A stretch of DNA of 64,000 nt from contig NC_067135.1 of NCBI RefSeq assembly GCF_021347895.1, positions 798,657 to 862,656 on the forward strand. Reading direction: 5' to 3'. Of the stretch, positions 37,501 through 44,742 are shown in pieces (the stretch's first letter is position 1; the number at the start of each line of letters is the position of its first letter). The translations under genes and the position numbers were made by a program. This DNA comes from Acanthochromis polyacanthus (Eukaryota; Chordata; Actinopteri; Pomacentridae). Below the pieces are notes generated by a model. That model worked only from the letters and a program-made list of their open reading frames with translations, was not told the origin of the DNA and searched no databases.

Positions 37501-40500
37501 CTACACAATAACTCAACTACACAGTAACACAGCTACACAACTACACAGTAACACAGCTACACAATAACACAGCTACACAACTGCACAACTACACAATAAC
37601 ACAGCTACACAATAACACAGCTACACAATAACACAGCTACACAATAACACAGCTACACAATAACACAGCTACACAATAACACAGCTACACAGTAACACAG
37701 CTACACAATAACACAACTATACAACAACACAACACAACTACACGATAAGACAACTACACAATAACACTACTATACAATAACACAACTATACAATAACCCT
37801 ACCACACAGCTGTACAATAACACTACACAACTTCACACTGATAGACTGTAACACAACAACTGAACACGATGACCTCACAGACCACTACTCTGGGTTCCTC
37901 ATGGTTGTGTTTGTTCTCCAGGTGTGGAGTTTGTGGTTCCTAAGTCGGGTTTTTTCTGTGAGCTGTGTTCTGTTTTCTACCTGAATGAGATCAGCGCCAA
38001 GGAGACGCACTGCAGCAGCCAGAGACACTACGACAACCTGCAGGTCTGAGGACACACTGACACACACACACACACTGAAACACACACTGAAACACAGACG
38101 ACATTTAGGTTTCTATGTGTTTGTTTTTAACAAGTTCTCACACAAACATCTGATATAAAAAGTTAATTATCTTCCGTGTCATATTTATTCTACTCCTGGA
38201 CCGCTGTCAGTCATTATTATTTACTTTCTAACTCTTTATGACTCATAAAAGACATTTTAAAAATTGGAATTATGATTAAATAAATCTACAGTTTACACTG
38301 GTTGCTTCAAATTATGATTAAATTATTGATAAATTCTATAAACCATATTTGTATATTTTCTATGAAATGTATTAAATGATATCTAAAAAATATTTTAACA
38401 GTTTTATGATTGGCCTCCGTCGGTCAGAGTCGACTATGGGTATAGCATCCTAGTTGTGTACTTGGCTGAAGCTTCGGTGACTATGGCTGTGAAGACCGAT
38501 GCGTAAATGGCAGTCCTTGTTGCAAGTGTTACATGTGTATGCTGTCTGTTGGACAGAGCTGACACAAAGCTTTCTGCGGGCCCGCCTCTCTGTGGCGGCT
38601 TGTGTCAGCTTCTCTTCTCCTGTTTTGAGGTGCTTGGTCACGGCTCCTCTCCATTGTGACCGATCAGCTGCAAGATTTTCCCAGCCTTCATGTCACGCTT
38701 CACAACGTCACGGTATCGCAGCTATGGGCGTCCAGTGCGTCTGCTTCCAGTGGCCAGCTCACCATACAATAAGTCTTTGGGGATGCGGCCGTCTGGCATG
38801 TGGTAAACGTGGCCTAGCCAGCGGAGTCTGCGTTGCCTGAGTAAGGTGAACATGCTAGACAGACCCGCACGAGACAAGACCTCTGTGTTTGGGACTTTGT
38901 CTTGCCACGAAATTCCCAGGATGCGGCGGAGGCTTCTCATGTGGAAGGTGTTCAGGCGCCTTTCTTGTCTGGCGTATGTCGTCCATGTCTCGCTACCGTA
39001 TAGCAGTGTACTGATGACACAGGCATTGTACACTGCCATCTTGGTCTTCACTGTGAGCATGGGGTTGGACCACGCACGTGTAGTGAGGTGTGCAATTGTG
39101 GTAGCCGCCTTTCCAATGCTCTGTCAAGCTCCATGTCCTAGGATAGGTTGTCGGTGACAGTGGAACCTGGGTACGTGAAATGATGGACCACATCAAGCTC
39201 GTAATCATCGATGGTAATGGTTGGGTGTGTTTTTGTTACTTGTCCCAGGACGTTAGTCTTTTTCAGGCTGATGGTAAGCCCAAAGTCTTTACAGGCCTGG
39301 GAGAAATGGTCCATCAGTGACTGAAGTTCTTGCTGAGTGTGGGATCCTACTGCTGCGTCGTCAGCAAATAGCATGTCTCTTATCAAGGCTTCATGCACTT
39401 TGGTCGTGGCTCGGAGGCGAGCAAGATTGAAAAGCCTGCCATCTGATCTTGTATGCAGGTACATCCCTTCTTTTGATGTGCCAAATGCATGTTTTAGAAG
39501 CAAGGCAAAGAAGATTCCAAAAATGTTTGGGGCAAGTATGCAGCCCTGTTTGATGCCACTGCTGATGTTGAATGGCTCAGAGGTGCTGCAGTTAAACTGC
39601 ACAGTACCCTGCACTAGGGCTGGACCCGAATATCCGAATATTCGTTCGCTACAGCACTATCCGGCTATTAATTTTGGTATCCGAATATTCCGTCGGACGT
39701 CACCGGGCGGAAAGAATATGCAGCGTTACTGTCTTCCCTCCGCCTTCGGCCCACATCGGCTCATCTCGTCCTGTGATCACATAAACATATACACATATGT
39801 CTATAACATATACACATATGTCGATGTGATCACCCCCTCCTCCCCCCAGACGAAAATATTCGGAGCTCGTCTCTTCCCTGCGCCTTCGGCCCATTTCGGC
39901 TCATCCCGCCGTGTTCTTCGGCTCATTTCGGCTCCTCCATTCGTGTCTGTAAACCCCACCCGAATGGCCGGGTGGCTGCCGACTCTGACATCATGCTTCA
40001 CTTCGTTGCGTAAACACAAGACAAGATGCTGAAGACCGGTGTTTGGGAATTCTTCAGTTTAACTAAAGACTAAACGAGGGCAAAATGTGAACCCGGGAGA
40101 CCAGACGAATGGATCCGACTATTCGGGCTGTCTCTGTCGCCGCTGCCGCGCCACCACACGAACGGATCCGAATATTCGGGCCGTCTCCGCCACCGCGGCG
40201 CGCACCCCCCCATGGGTGGAACCTTGCCACGGTGGAACCTTTTGGGATGGAGCCTGACCTTGCAACACACCAGGGAGTGGTCTGTGTCACAGTCTGCGCT
40301 GTGGTAAGAGCGTGTGTGGTGGACGTTCTTGATAGCGGTTCATCTGACCAGGATAAGATCCAGTTGATGCCAGTGCTTTGAGCGCGGGTGTTTCCAGGAG
40401 ACCTTGTGCTGGGGTTTGGTCTTGATAAAGGAGTTGGCTATGCAGAGGTTGTGATAAGTGCATAGCTCGAGCAGTCTCTGGCCATTGTTGTTCATCTTGC

Positions 40501-42738
40501 CGATGCCAAACTTTCCAAGGCAAGAAGGCCACGATCCTTGATCAGCTCCTACTCTGGCGTTGAAGTCGCCCAAAAGTATAAGTTGTTCCTTGTTTGTGAT
40601 GTTGCTGATCGTGGCTGCGAGTTGATCATAAAACTCGTCTTTAATGTCAGGTGTAGCGGAGAGTGTTGGAGCATACACGCTGACGAGAGTGACAGGGCCT
40701 GCCGTGGTGTTCAGGCGTAGAGTGAGGAGTCGTTCTGAGCCGTTGTTGCCTGGCTCTACCATATTCAGCAGGTTGTTCCTCACTGCAAAGCCCACTCCAT
40801 GCTGCTGTGGTTCGTCGGAGCTCTTTCCCTGCCAGAAGAAGGTGTAGTCTTTCTCCTTTAGTGTTCCAGAGTCTGCAAGTCGCGTTTATTATAAGGTGGC
40901 AATGTCCACATGAAGCCTCCTCAGCTCGTCACTGATGACAGCCATTTTCCTAGAGTTGCTGACGTCCTGCAGGTCTTCCAAGAGACCCGTCAGCATTGTC
41001 CTAACGTTCCAGCAGCCTAGTTTCAGGGCTGATTTCTTTTTATGATTTTTGTTGTTGCCTGGTACAAAGTTTGTGGTCTGCCTGTCGGATGTCTCCTGAT
41101 CTCCATGCACCCAATGAAGAAGGCAAACCGTAGCGGGACAGCACCTTACTGACTGGGGGCTGCCCAGCTTGAGGCGGGCGGTAGCTGTCCAGTGGGACTC
41201 CAAGATCACTCCCACCAACAAGAACGGCCCCTGGCGCTTCACTCTACGCCAATCGAACAGTAGCTTATCACCGGTAAACTGCCGTTCTCCGTGTTGTCGA
41301 CGCCATGGGCGTAGCTGGAGTGTCCTCTCTAGGTGTGGTGCAAGGCGTGTTGGTGTGTGGTGTAATTGGATTCTAGCCTGGGCAGTGTTTTAGGGAGGAC
41401 AGGCTGTTGCCCATATATCATGTCCCCCCTCTCCACGTCACTGATGAGGCCAAAGGAACAACAGGGTCGTTACAGTTTGGGGCCAGTGCCATTGCAGGAG
41501 CTGCCAGAACGGGTTGAATACAACTTCGAGCTGCCTTAGGGACTCCGACTCCGGATTTTTCCTCGAGGTTTACTCCTGAAGCCTTTTCCATGAGTGAATA
41601 TAGCCTCAAGGCAGCGGAAGTTTGAGATAAGGGTTTTACTTTCCCTCGGCAAACTGCGTTCCCAGGCTGAACTCCACCTGCCCTTGGTGCCACCACTAGA
41701 TAGAACCCTATCTACCCTGTGCTGTAACCCTAGCAGGGGTGGCTGCGGGGCTGCGGACACTTGCCAAAGGTGTCACCCCAGACTCTGGTGGGCGGGGTCG
41801 TCCATGTCCCCGTGGTAGGCTGAGGTCCAATATGTCCTACCCCAGTGCCCATAATTTTAACAATGAATGATATAGAAACAGTTAAGCAATATAATTTTGT
41901 TATTGATAAATTCTGACGTATTTACATATTATGTTTAATGTTCTACACGTTTTGTTTTGTTTCTTTTGTTTTGTTTTTTCTTGTATATCTAAAATGTAAT
42001 ATGTATATTTTTATTTTTATATTTTAAATGACTTGAATTTTACGCAAATTCAAGTCATTTAAGTATCTTTATATTTTGTTTCTTTTGTTTTGTTTTCAGT
42101 TTTTCTTATATATATATATTAATTAATTCTTAGTTATTATTAAGAATGCAAATTCTTTTTAAATTGAAGTTTAGACCTGTTTTTTTGTCATAATTTAAAT
42201 TTGTTCATTTTTTCTGTAGATATTTTCTGTAAAATACCAAATCACAGAAAATTTGTTTTTAAAAAAATTATTGAAAGCATAATTTTAAGTCTCTGTTATA
42301 CATAATTTTAAATAAAAAATATTTTTTTGTCTGTATTTAATACAATAAAGCTGATTTTACAGCCAAATAAATGACTATTTGTCAAAATACAGATTTGTAT
42401 TAATTTCCAGTCTGCATTAAATTAATACTTGTGATTTTACTGGATATTATCTGGAATTTAAATATGGAAAATGTGTTGACTTAAAATAAATGGTTGTTGA
42501 AAATGTTGTTATAATTTTACACAAATTTAAATCTTTCTGGGATTTTCTGAGTGACGTTGAATTGATCCAGCTGGACTTTATGGTGTATTTTTAGATCTGT
42601 TTATGTTCTATACACGTTATTTTAACGTTGTGATTTATGGTCAAACTCTGATGATTTCTATTCTTGTTTTTCCAGAAACATTACCAGAAGCTCAAACAGA
42701 AACTTTCAGGAACACAAAACCCTCAAAGTTGTGACTGA
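8242..42738 (+). CDS. znf638: Zinc finger protein 638 (NP220/matrin family), 34 coding exons
   Basis: ZNF638 is a nuclear DNA/RNA-binding protein with matrin-type zinc fingers and RRMs, linked to splicing and gene silencing. Exons: 8242-10591, 13986-14047, 14804-14842, 14958-15242, 15323-15525, 16066-16241, 16322-16456, 16709-16807, 16918-16979, 17422-18233, 20415-20558, 20661-20695, 20902-21054, 21841-21969, 22605-22643, 22864-22992, 23077-23203, 23469-23639, 23716-23750, 26532-26696, 26788-26922, 28870-28908, 28991-29131, 29301-29386, 29502-29525, 30376-31306, 31396-31458, 31958-34957, 35029-35101, 35644-35796, 35872-36066, 36484-36594, 37922-38043, 42676-42738. Phases agree at every junction. 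Family hallmarks are [38 protein letters not shown] and [14 protein letters not shown]. From the ATG at 8537 the product is about 3,396 residues, against roughly 2,000 in mammals; the excess lies mainly in the acidic exons. The true start and the donor at 16241 are the weak points. Confidence 0.9.
10052..10198 (+). repeat. Coding 21-bp VNTR, seven copies of KQLGQLP
   Basis: Seven identical or near-identical copies of a 21-bp unit (aagcagctggggcaactac plus cc) lie in frame and are followed by KQLAQQQ. The unit is a multiple of three, so copy-number change keeps the frame. It sits in a Gln-rich, probably disordered linker. Confidence 0.95.
11120..12500 (-). mobile_element. L2-like LINE, 5'-truncated, long intact RT frame, in a znf638 intron
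   Basis: Frame 12436-11291 (381 codons, minus strand) encodes [18 protein letters not shown], the [17 protein letters not shown] block, the catalytic YADDTQLF block, LQLNLSKTE, and the C-terminal [13 protein letters not shown] ... [14 protein letters not shown] ... [11 protein letters not shown] typical of fish L2 elements. The 3' tail on the minus strand carries the L2 signature 'tttggacaaaagcgtctgct' followed by copies of 'attgtaga'. The endonuclease region is absent, so it cannot move by itself. It lies antisense in the intron between znf638 exons 1 and 2 of the model. Confidence 0.9.
12501..13985 (+). other. znf638 intron sequence, nothing recognised
   Basis: No transposon, RNA gene or exon-like segment is recognised between the LINE and the zinc-finger exon at 13986. 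Short open frames here show no family resemblance. Confidence 0.5.
13986..15525 (+). CDS. znf638: znf638 exons 2-5: zinc finger 1 second half and RS-rich segment
   Basis: Exon 13986-14047 encodes [18 protein letters not shown], giving the two His ligands of the matrin-type C2H2 finger. Exon 14804-14842 adds [12 protein letters not shown], matching the YPDWNPEILP-like segment of ZNF638. Exons 14958-15242 and 15323-15525 are Arg/Ser dipeptide rich, including two copies of [11 protein letters not shown], as in SR-type splicing factors and the equivalent region of mammalian ZNF638. RS segments usually mediate nuclear-speckle localisation and are phosphorylated; that role here is inferred from the family. 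Confidence 0.9.
16066..16807 (+). CDS. znf638: znf638 exons 6-8: AVQSL block and first RRM-like module
   Basis: Exon 16066-16241 encodes [18 protein letters not shown] and a Ser/Lys-rich run. Its donor was chosen because only TTT|GTTTGT keeps phase 0 with the next exon, and that site is weak. Exons 16322-16456 and 16709-16807 encode an RRM-like fold: [17 protein letters not shown] (beta1/alpha1), then [11 protein letters not shown], then [17 protein letters not shown] (beta3/alpha2). The intron between them falls just before the beta3 strand. Both exons are exact codon multiples (135 and 99 nt). Confidence 0.8.
16918..18233 (+). CDS. znf638: znf638 exons 9-10: basic linker and Pro/Glu/Thr/Ser-rich disordered region
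   Basis: Exon 16918-16979 is Lys/Pro rich. Exon 17422-18233 begins [17 protein letters not shown] and runs through a Lys-rich stretch ([17 protein letters not shown], repeated KK pairs) into a PEST-like region of T, S, P, E, Q and K. The composition matches the linker between RRMs in mammalian ZNF638 (Lys/Ala/Ser rich). No folded domain is visible. Confidence 0.85.
18445..19005 (+). mobile_element. Tc1-like transposon, left half only
   Basis: It starts with Tc1-like end text (cactgcctgtccaaaaagaa) and carries degraded transposase text ending in [20 protein letters not shown] and [13 protein letters not shown], where the first catalytic Asp lies in SDESRF. The sequence then stops and the 77-bp minisatellite region follows. 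The second half and right terminal repeat are missing. It lies in a znf638 intron. Confidence 0.75.
19110..20001 (+). repeat. 77-bp minisatellite, 11 full copies plus a diverged partial copy
   Basis: Starts fall every 77 bp at 19110, 19187, 19264 and so on to 19880. The units are almost identical ('ggtttgattttgttcctggt' ... 'cttttctaggagtagtttc'). A twelfth, diverged, truncated copy starts at 19957. The near-perfect identity implies recent expansion or homogenisation. It is intronic in znf638. Confidence 0.95.
20415..23750 (+). CDS. znf638: znf638 exons 11-19: second and third RRM-like modules
   Basis: Exons 20415-20558 and 20661-20695 are a linker. RRM 2: [20 protein letters not shown] (20902-21054) then [17 protein letters not shown] (21841-21969), with a 39-nt exon [11 protein letters not shown] (22605-22643). 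RRM 3: [20 protein letters not shown] (22864-22992) then [15 protein letters not shown] (23077-23203). Exons 23469-23639 and 23716-23750 encode a Pro/Thr-rich segment ([20 protein letters not shown]). Both RRMs are split by a phase-0 intron directly before beta3. The acceptor of exon 22864 is a tandem CAGCAG. Confidence 0.88.
22330..22425 (-). mobile_element. Short LINE 3'-end fragment (RTE/Rex3-like)
   Basis: On the minus strand it reads 'gcctgggaacacctcaggat' followed by 'cccccaggaagagctgg', the text typical of the 3' end of Rex3-type fish retrotransposons. It is a short fossil in a znf638 intron. The adjoining 22060-22330 has no recognised content. Confidence 0.5.
22650..22703 (+). repeat. 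(AC)n microsatellite
   Basis: AC dinucleotide runs interrupted by two 'tt' pairs, starting seven bases after the exon end at 22643 and so immediately behind the splice donor. Confidence 0.95.
24117..25570 (+). repeat. T/G-rich minisatellite (ttttgtgtctctttgtggt-type units) with higher-order repeats
   Basis: About 1.45 kb of variants of an 18-20 bp unit built from 'ttttgtgtct', 'ctttgtggt' and 'tgtttg'. A block of about 470 bp is repeated almost exactly (24.2-24.65 kb versus 24.7-25.1 kb, offset 472 bp). A 123-bp higher-order unit repeats near 25.25-25.49 kb. The long open frames across it (Cys/Val/Leu/Phe rich on +, Lys/Thr/His/Asn rich on -) are artefacts of the repeat. It is intronic in znf638. 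Confidence 0.95.
25912..26469 (+). mobile_element. hAT derivative retaining only the BED zinc finger, with perfect 8-bp TSD
   Basis: The ends are TAGGGCTGGGCGATA and its inverted match TATCGCCCAGCCCTA, flanked by 'gtctgaga' on both sides (25904-25911 and 26470-26477). An internal open frame, 26109-26408, starts [15 protein letters not shown] and encodes a BED-type finger (SIIWKWFGF, then Cys-x2-Cys, then the two His in LFQHLLQRH). It stops shortly after. The DDE catalytic and dimerisation regions are missing. The element lies in sense within a znf638 intron, so the BED segment could in principle be spliced in as an exon; no evidence of this is visible. Confidence 0.92.
26532..29525 (+). CDS. 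znf638: znf638 exons 20-25: fourth and fifth RRM-like modules
   Basis: RRM 4: [20 protein letters not shown] (26532-26696), then [15 protein letters not shown] (26788-26922), then the 39-nt exon [13 protein letters not shown] (28870-28908), similar to the 39-nt exon after RRM 2. Module 5: [19 protein letters not shown] (28991-29131) then [18 protein letters not shown] (29301-29386), with the 24-nt exon 29502-29525. Both modules are again split by a phase-0 intron at the beta3 boundary. Module 5 lacks clear RNP aromatic residues and may not bind RNA. Confidence 0.85.
27064..27475. repeat. Dispersed fish repeat, non-coding
   Basis: The text 'ggtcgccattttggatttt', 'ttggagccagatgctacgtc' and 'atctttatatacagtctatg' is the style of an abundant dispersed teleost element. 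No terminal repeats or coding region could be defined, so the ends are approximate. It is intronic in znf638. Confidence 0.5.
27570..27880 (-). mobile_element. Non-LTR retrotransposon 3' end fragment
   Basis: On the minus strand it reads 'cttggcaataaaacctattc' and then a short GA/TC-rich tail, preceded by 'aaattccttgtaagtg'. The upstream part (plus strand 'gaagaagctgttcttatggc', 'gaccgcagcctcctgcctga') matches conserved fish LINE 3' text. No reverse transcriptase is retained. Confidence 0.55.
27881..28869 (+). other. znf638 intron sequence, nothing recognised
   Basis: No repeat or exon-like segment stands out before the 39-nt exon at 28870. Confidence 0.5.
29649..30182. mobile_element. piggyBac-like MITE with TTAA target site
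   Basis: The left end CCCTTTAAGCTTCAGT and right end (reverse complement) CCCGTTAAACTTCAGT form inverted repeats with two mismatches. TTAA flanks both sides (29645-29648 and 30183-30186). CCC ends with a TTAA duplication are the hallmark of piggyBac. At 534 bp with no transposase, it is non-autonomous. An internal part ('cgctgtggtaatcac' ... 'cctatgcaaatt') recurs at about 44,070-44,225. Confidence 0.85.
30376..31458 (+). CDS. znf638: znf638 exons 26-27: acidic region with [12 protein letters not shown] repeats
   Basis: The acceptor at 30375 was chosen because it alone restores phase (ACC then [20 protein letters not shown]). An upstream AG near 30311 would run into a stop. After a short helical start, the exon has six imperfect copies of a 20-28 residue unit with the core [10 protein letters not shown] (from 30,663 to 31,085). 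The last copies are nearly identical at DNA level. It ends with a conserved block, [20 protein letters not shown]. Exon 31396-31458 encodes a basic Ser/Arg-rich linker. No enzyme motif is visible; probably disordered. Confidence 0.85.
31958..34957 (+). CDS. znf638: znf638 exon 28: giant 3,000-nt acidic exon with repeated (Y/F)(Q/E)I(L/V)DSVED motif
   Basis: This is a single exon of exactly 1,000 codons, phase 0 at both ends. It opens with [20 protein letters not shown] and [14 protein letters not shown], the block equivalent to LDEFVTVDEVIEE of mammalian ZNF638. It continues with Ser-, Glu-, Lys-, Arg- and Thr-rich low-complexity sequence carrying short motifs of the same kind: [36 protein letters not shown] (twice), [18 protein letters not shown], then LTLDEVGGD and [11 protein letters not shown] near the end. 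It is strongly expanded compared with mammals. The repeats probably act as acidic short linear motifs (inference). Confidence 0.92.
35029..38043 (+). CDS. znf638: znf638 exons 29-33: acidic tail and C-terminal matrin-type zinc finger
   Basis: Exon 35029-35101 is acidic/basic. Exon 35644-35796 has another [15 protein letters not shown] motif and an AT-hook-like core RGRPKK. Exon 35872-36066 is Glu-rich. Exon 36484-36594 is basic. Exon 37922-38043 encodes the hallmark [16 protein letters not shown] then SVFYLNE and [13 protein letters not shown]. This is the C-x2-C ... H-x5-H matrin-type finger that ends ZNF638 in vertebrates. Confidence 0.92.
36600..37855 (+). repeat. 16-bp minisatellite (acacagctacacagta/acacagctacacaata)
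   Basis: Roughly 1.25 kb of tandem 16-bp units and 8-10 bp sub-units of 'aca' text. It begins within about ten bases of the splice donor at 36,594 and occupies nearly the whole intron up to exon 37922. Confidence 0.95.
38403..41840 (-). mobile_element. APE-type non-LTR retrotransposon, degraded, interrupted by another element
   Basis: In minus-strand order: an endonuclease start ([18 protein letters not shown], about 41,030-40,960), endonuclease middle ([16 protein letters not shown], about 40,600; frame 40795-40340), then reverse transcriptase ([12 protein letters not shown] and catalytic MLFADDAAV, frame 39614-39138), C-terminal [20 protein letters not shown] (39060-38722), and a Cys/His knuckle [20 protein letters not shown] (38641-38450). 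The part between endonuclease and RT is replaced by a repeat insertion (39,614 to about 40,220). Frames are broken in several places. It lies antisense in the last znf638 intron. The clade is not assigned. Confidence 0.82.
39614..40220. mobile_element. Repeat insertion with ccgaatattcgg palindromes inside the LINE
   Basis: It starts 'tagggctggacccgaatatc' and carries several 'gaatattcg' palindromes. Its start matches, inverted, the segment at 3888-3985. It interrupts the LINE between its endonuclease and RT parts. The 'tagggctgg' start resembles a hAT terminus, but no matching right end or target duplication could be fixed, so the right edge is approximate. Confidence 0.5.
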
Positions 42739-42860
42739 CGGAGCAGAACGACTGAAGATCTTCACCTGGAGGAGAAAAGCCATCAGAGAAGGAAGCTGCT
42801 GCTGCTCATCACATGAAGTCCATCCTCTGGTTTATTCTGGCTTGAAGATGCCCGAATAAA
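42676..42860 (+). CDS. znf638: znf638 last exon: stop codon and polyadenylation signal
   Basis: After acceptor 'tttttccag' the exon encodes [20 protein letters not shown] and stops with TGA at 42736-42738, continuing the basic helix after the C-terminal finger. AATAAA at 42855-42860 is a plausible polyadenylation signal, giving a 3' UTR of only about 140 nt. Confidence 0.85.
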
Positions 42861-42880
42861 ATCAACAAAGAACTCAAGTG

Positions 42881-43858
42881 TGAAAGCGAACTTTATGATG
42901 AAATATTAAAAAGTGCAGCGATGATGAAACTACAAACTAAAGGTTTCAGCCTCGGTGCCTTCTTCTTCTTCGCTGCCTGCAGGTTTTGTCTCCAGGTTCA
43001 TCATGAATTTGAGCGAAATTTGACTTTTAGACTCGACGGTTGTGCAGCAGAACGCCACCAGAGGGCGCCGCTGGTCCAGAGATGCACCGGGGCTGATGGG
43101 AAATGTAGGAAACGGAGTGTTACTGCTGTGAATGGGAGCCTGTTGACAAATGAAACGTAGAATTTAAGACGCTTTATTAGCCGCCATGCTAATGCTAACT
43201 AGCATCAACGCTGCAGCTTGAATTGATAAAGATTCGTTTGACCTTTGGAAAGACGAGTTCATGTGAAAAATACTTTTATTAGGAGTAACAATAAAAAACT
43301 AATGATTTAAATTCTTCATCGTTCAGTCCACAGTAGCGTTCAGGAGGCCAAAGAGCCACTTTTATGTCCGGATTGTGTTTTTATTTCTATGAAATCTTCA
43401 CTGTTTTTACATCAAATAAATCTGTAATCCTCCGTTAGAACCTTGTTTTTACTTCAGTTAGTTGAACTCGTAGTAAAATCAGTAAATCTGAACATTAAAA
43501 CGGGTCTTTTGTTCCAAACATCCAATAAAACCTGTTTTAATGTTTGTTACCTGGAACTGATGCTTTGGTTTCCATTAAAGGTGAATAAATGAACGAATGA
43601 ATGAATGATGGTCAGCAGAAATGACAGAACCAACATGAGAACAGGTCAGGTGTCCATTTATTTTAGATATAAGACTTAAGTCTTTTTTGACAGTTTTGTA
43701 AAACTCATTTCAGACCATTTTTACATCATTCAGAAGCAGCTGAAAGTCGTTTTGGATGTTTTTTAAAAATACTCATTTTAGACAAATTCTAGTGAAAACT
43801 GGACTTTGTAGTGTCATAATAATCATGTTTATCATTGTTTGATTAATGATATATATAA

Positions 43859-43859
<1 letters not shown>
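42881..43859. other. Intergenic sequence, nothing recognised
   Basis: No gene, transposon end or tandem repeat is visible apart from AT-rich stretches. Confidence 0.5.
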
Positions 43860-43889
<30 letters not shown>

Positions 43890-44740
43890 TATGTTTGTAC
43901 TTCTATCTTAGTGAGGACATCCATAGGCGTAATGCATTTCAACACGGTCTCACGGGGATTCGTGAAACTGTTACGTAAATTTTTTGTTTCTTTTTCGTGC
44001 GCACCAACACGATTTCGTCATGTTTTTCGTGCCGCTCACCACGAAATGTTTTTCGTGTTGCTCACAACGAAACCCGCTGTGGTAATCACAGCTGAAAGTG
44101 GTTTATACCAGCGGATTCATGACGATCTAAGCTGTCCATCGGCGTATACTGCTTGTGTGATCGCGTTTGCGGCCGCCGGCCGCCGGACATTCTTGAAATT
44201 CCTATGCAAATTGGTAAGTGTACCACCGGCTTATGGTTAGGTTATGGTTAGGGTTATGGTTAGGGTTATGTTTAGGGACGATGTCATGCAAAATATAGCG
44301 TTGGATTCGCCATGGTTTTACATTAAAAATATAATACACACATTCGTTTGAAATACGTTCTGAGTGGCACGAAAAGTCCGCCGTTTAAAATACATTGGTG
44401 CGCATTTCGTGGTGAGCGGCACGAAAAACATGACGAAATCGTGTTGGTGCGCACGAAACCGAAACAAAAATTTACGTAACAGTTTCACGAATCCTCGTGA
44501 GATCGGGCTGTGCATTTCCTAGAGCCTTACCCTAACCTTAACTATCACAACTGATTGCCTAAACTTAATCCTTACCCTAACCCTAACCGAACCTCAATTC
44601 ATACCTGTTCTCTAAAAACAAGTCTTCACCCTCAAACATGGCTGTTTCAAAGTGAGGACCGGCCAAAATGTCCTCACTTTGATAGTTAAATGCAGAAATT
44701 GGTCCTCACAATGGAGCAAGTACAAGAACACACACACACA
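43860..44740. mobile_element. Nested repeat cluster: palindromic MITE (43,940-44,510) inside an older repeat
   Basis: Arms at about 43,940-44,050 and 44,388-44,510 are inverted copies of each other (core 'ggattcgtgaaactgttacg', 'ttcgtgccgctcaccacg'). 'tgcattt' (7 bp, possibly 8) flanks the element. Its centre holds a segment related to the piggyBac-like MITE at 29.6 kb and 'ttagggttatgg' repeats. The flanking older repeat includes 'gtgaggacatcc' on the left and 'aatgtcctcactttgatag' on the right with (AC)n tails. No coding capacity. Confidence 0.7.
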
Positions 44741-44742
44741 TA

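Noticed and set aside
36600..37855. CRISPR-like regular repeat array
   Set aside because: The units are contiguous, with no unique spacers, and lie in a eukaryotic intron. It is a minisatellite.
40340..41242. Host gene resembling craniofacial development protein 2
   Set aside because: Proteins with that label in fish are often LINE endonucleases. Here the reverse transcriptase and Cys/His tail follow on the same strand.
44230..44590. Interstitial telomere (TTAGGG-like runs)
   Set aside because: Only a few imperfect ttagggttatgg and ccctaaccctaacc copies are present, and they belong to the nested dispersed repeat.
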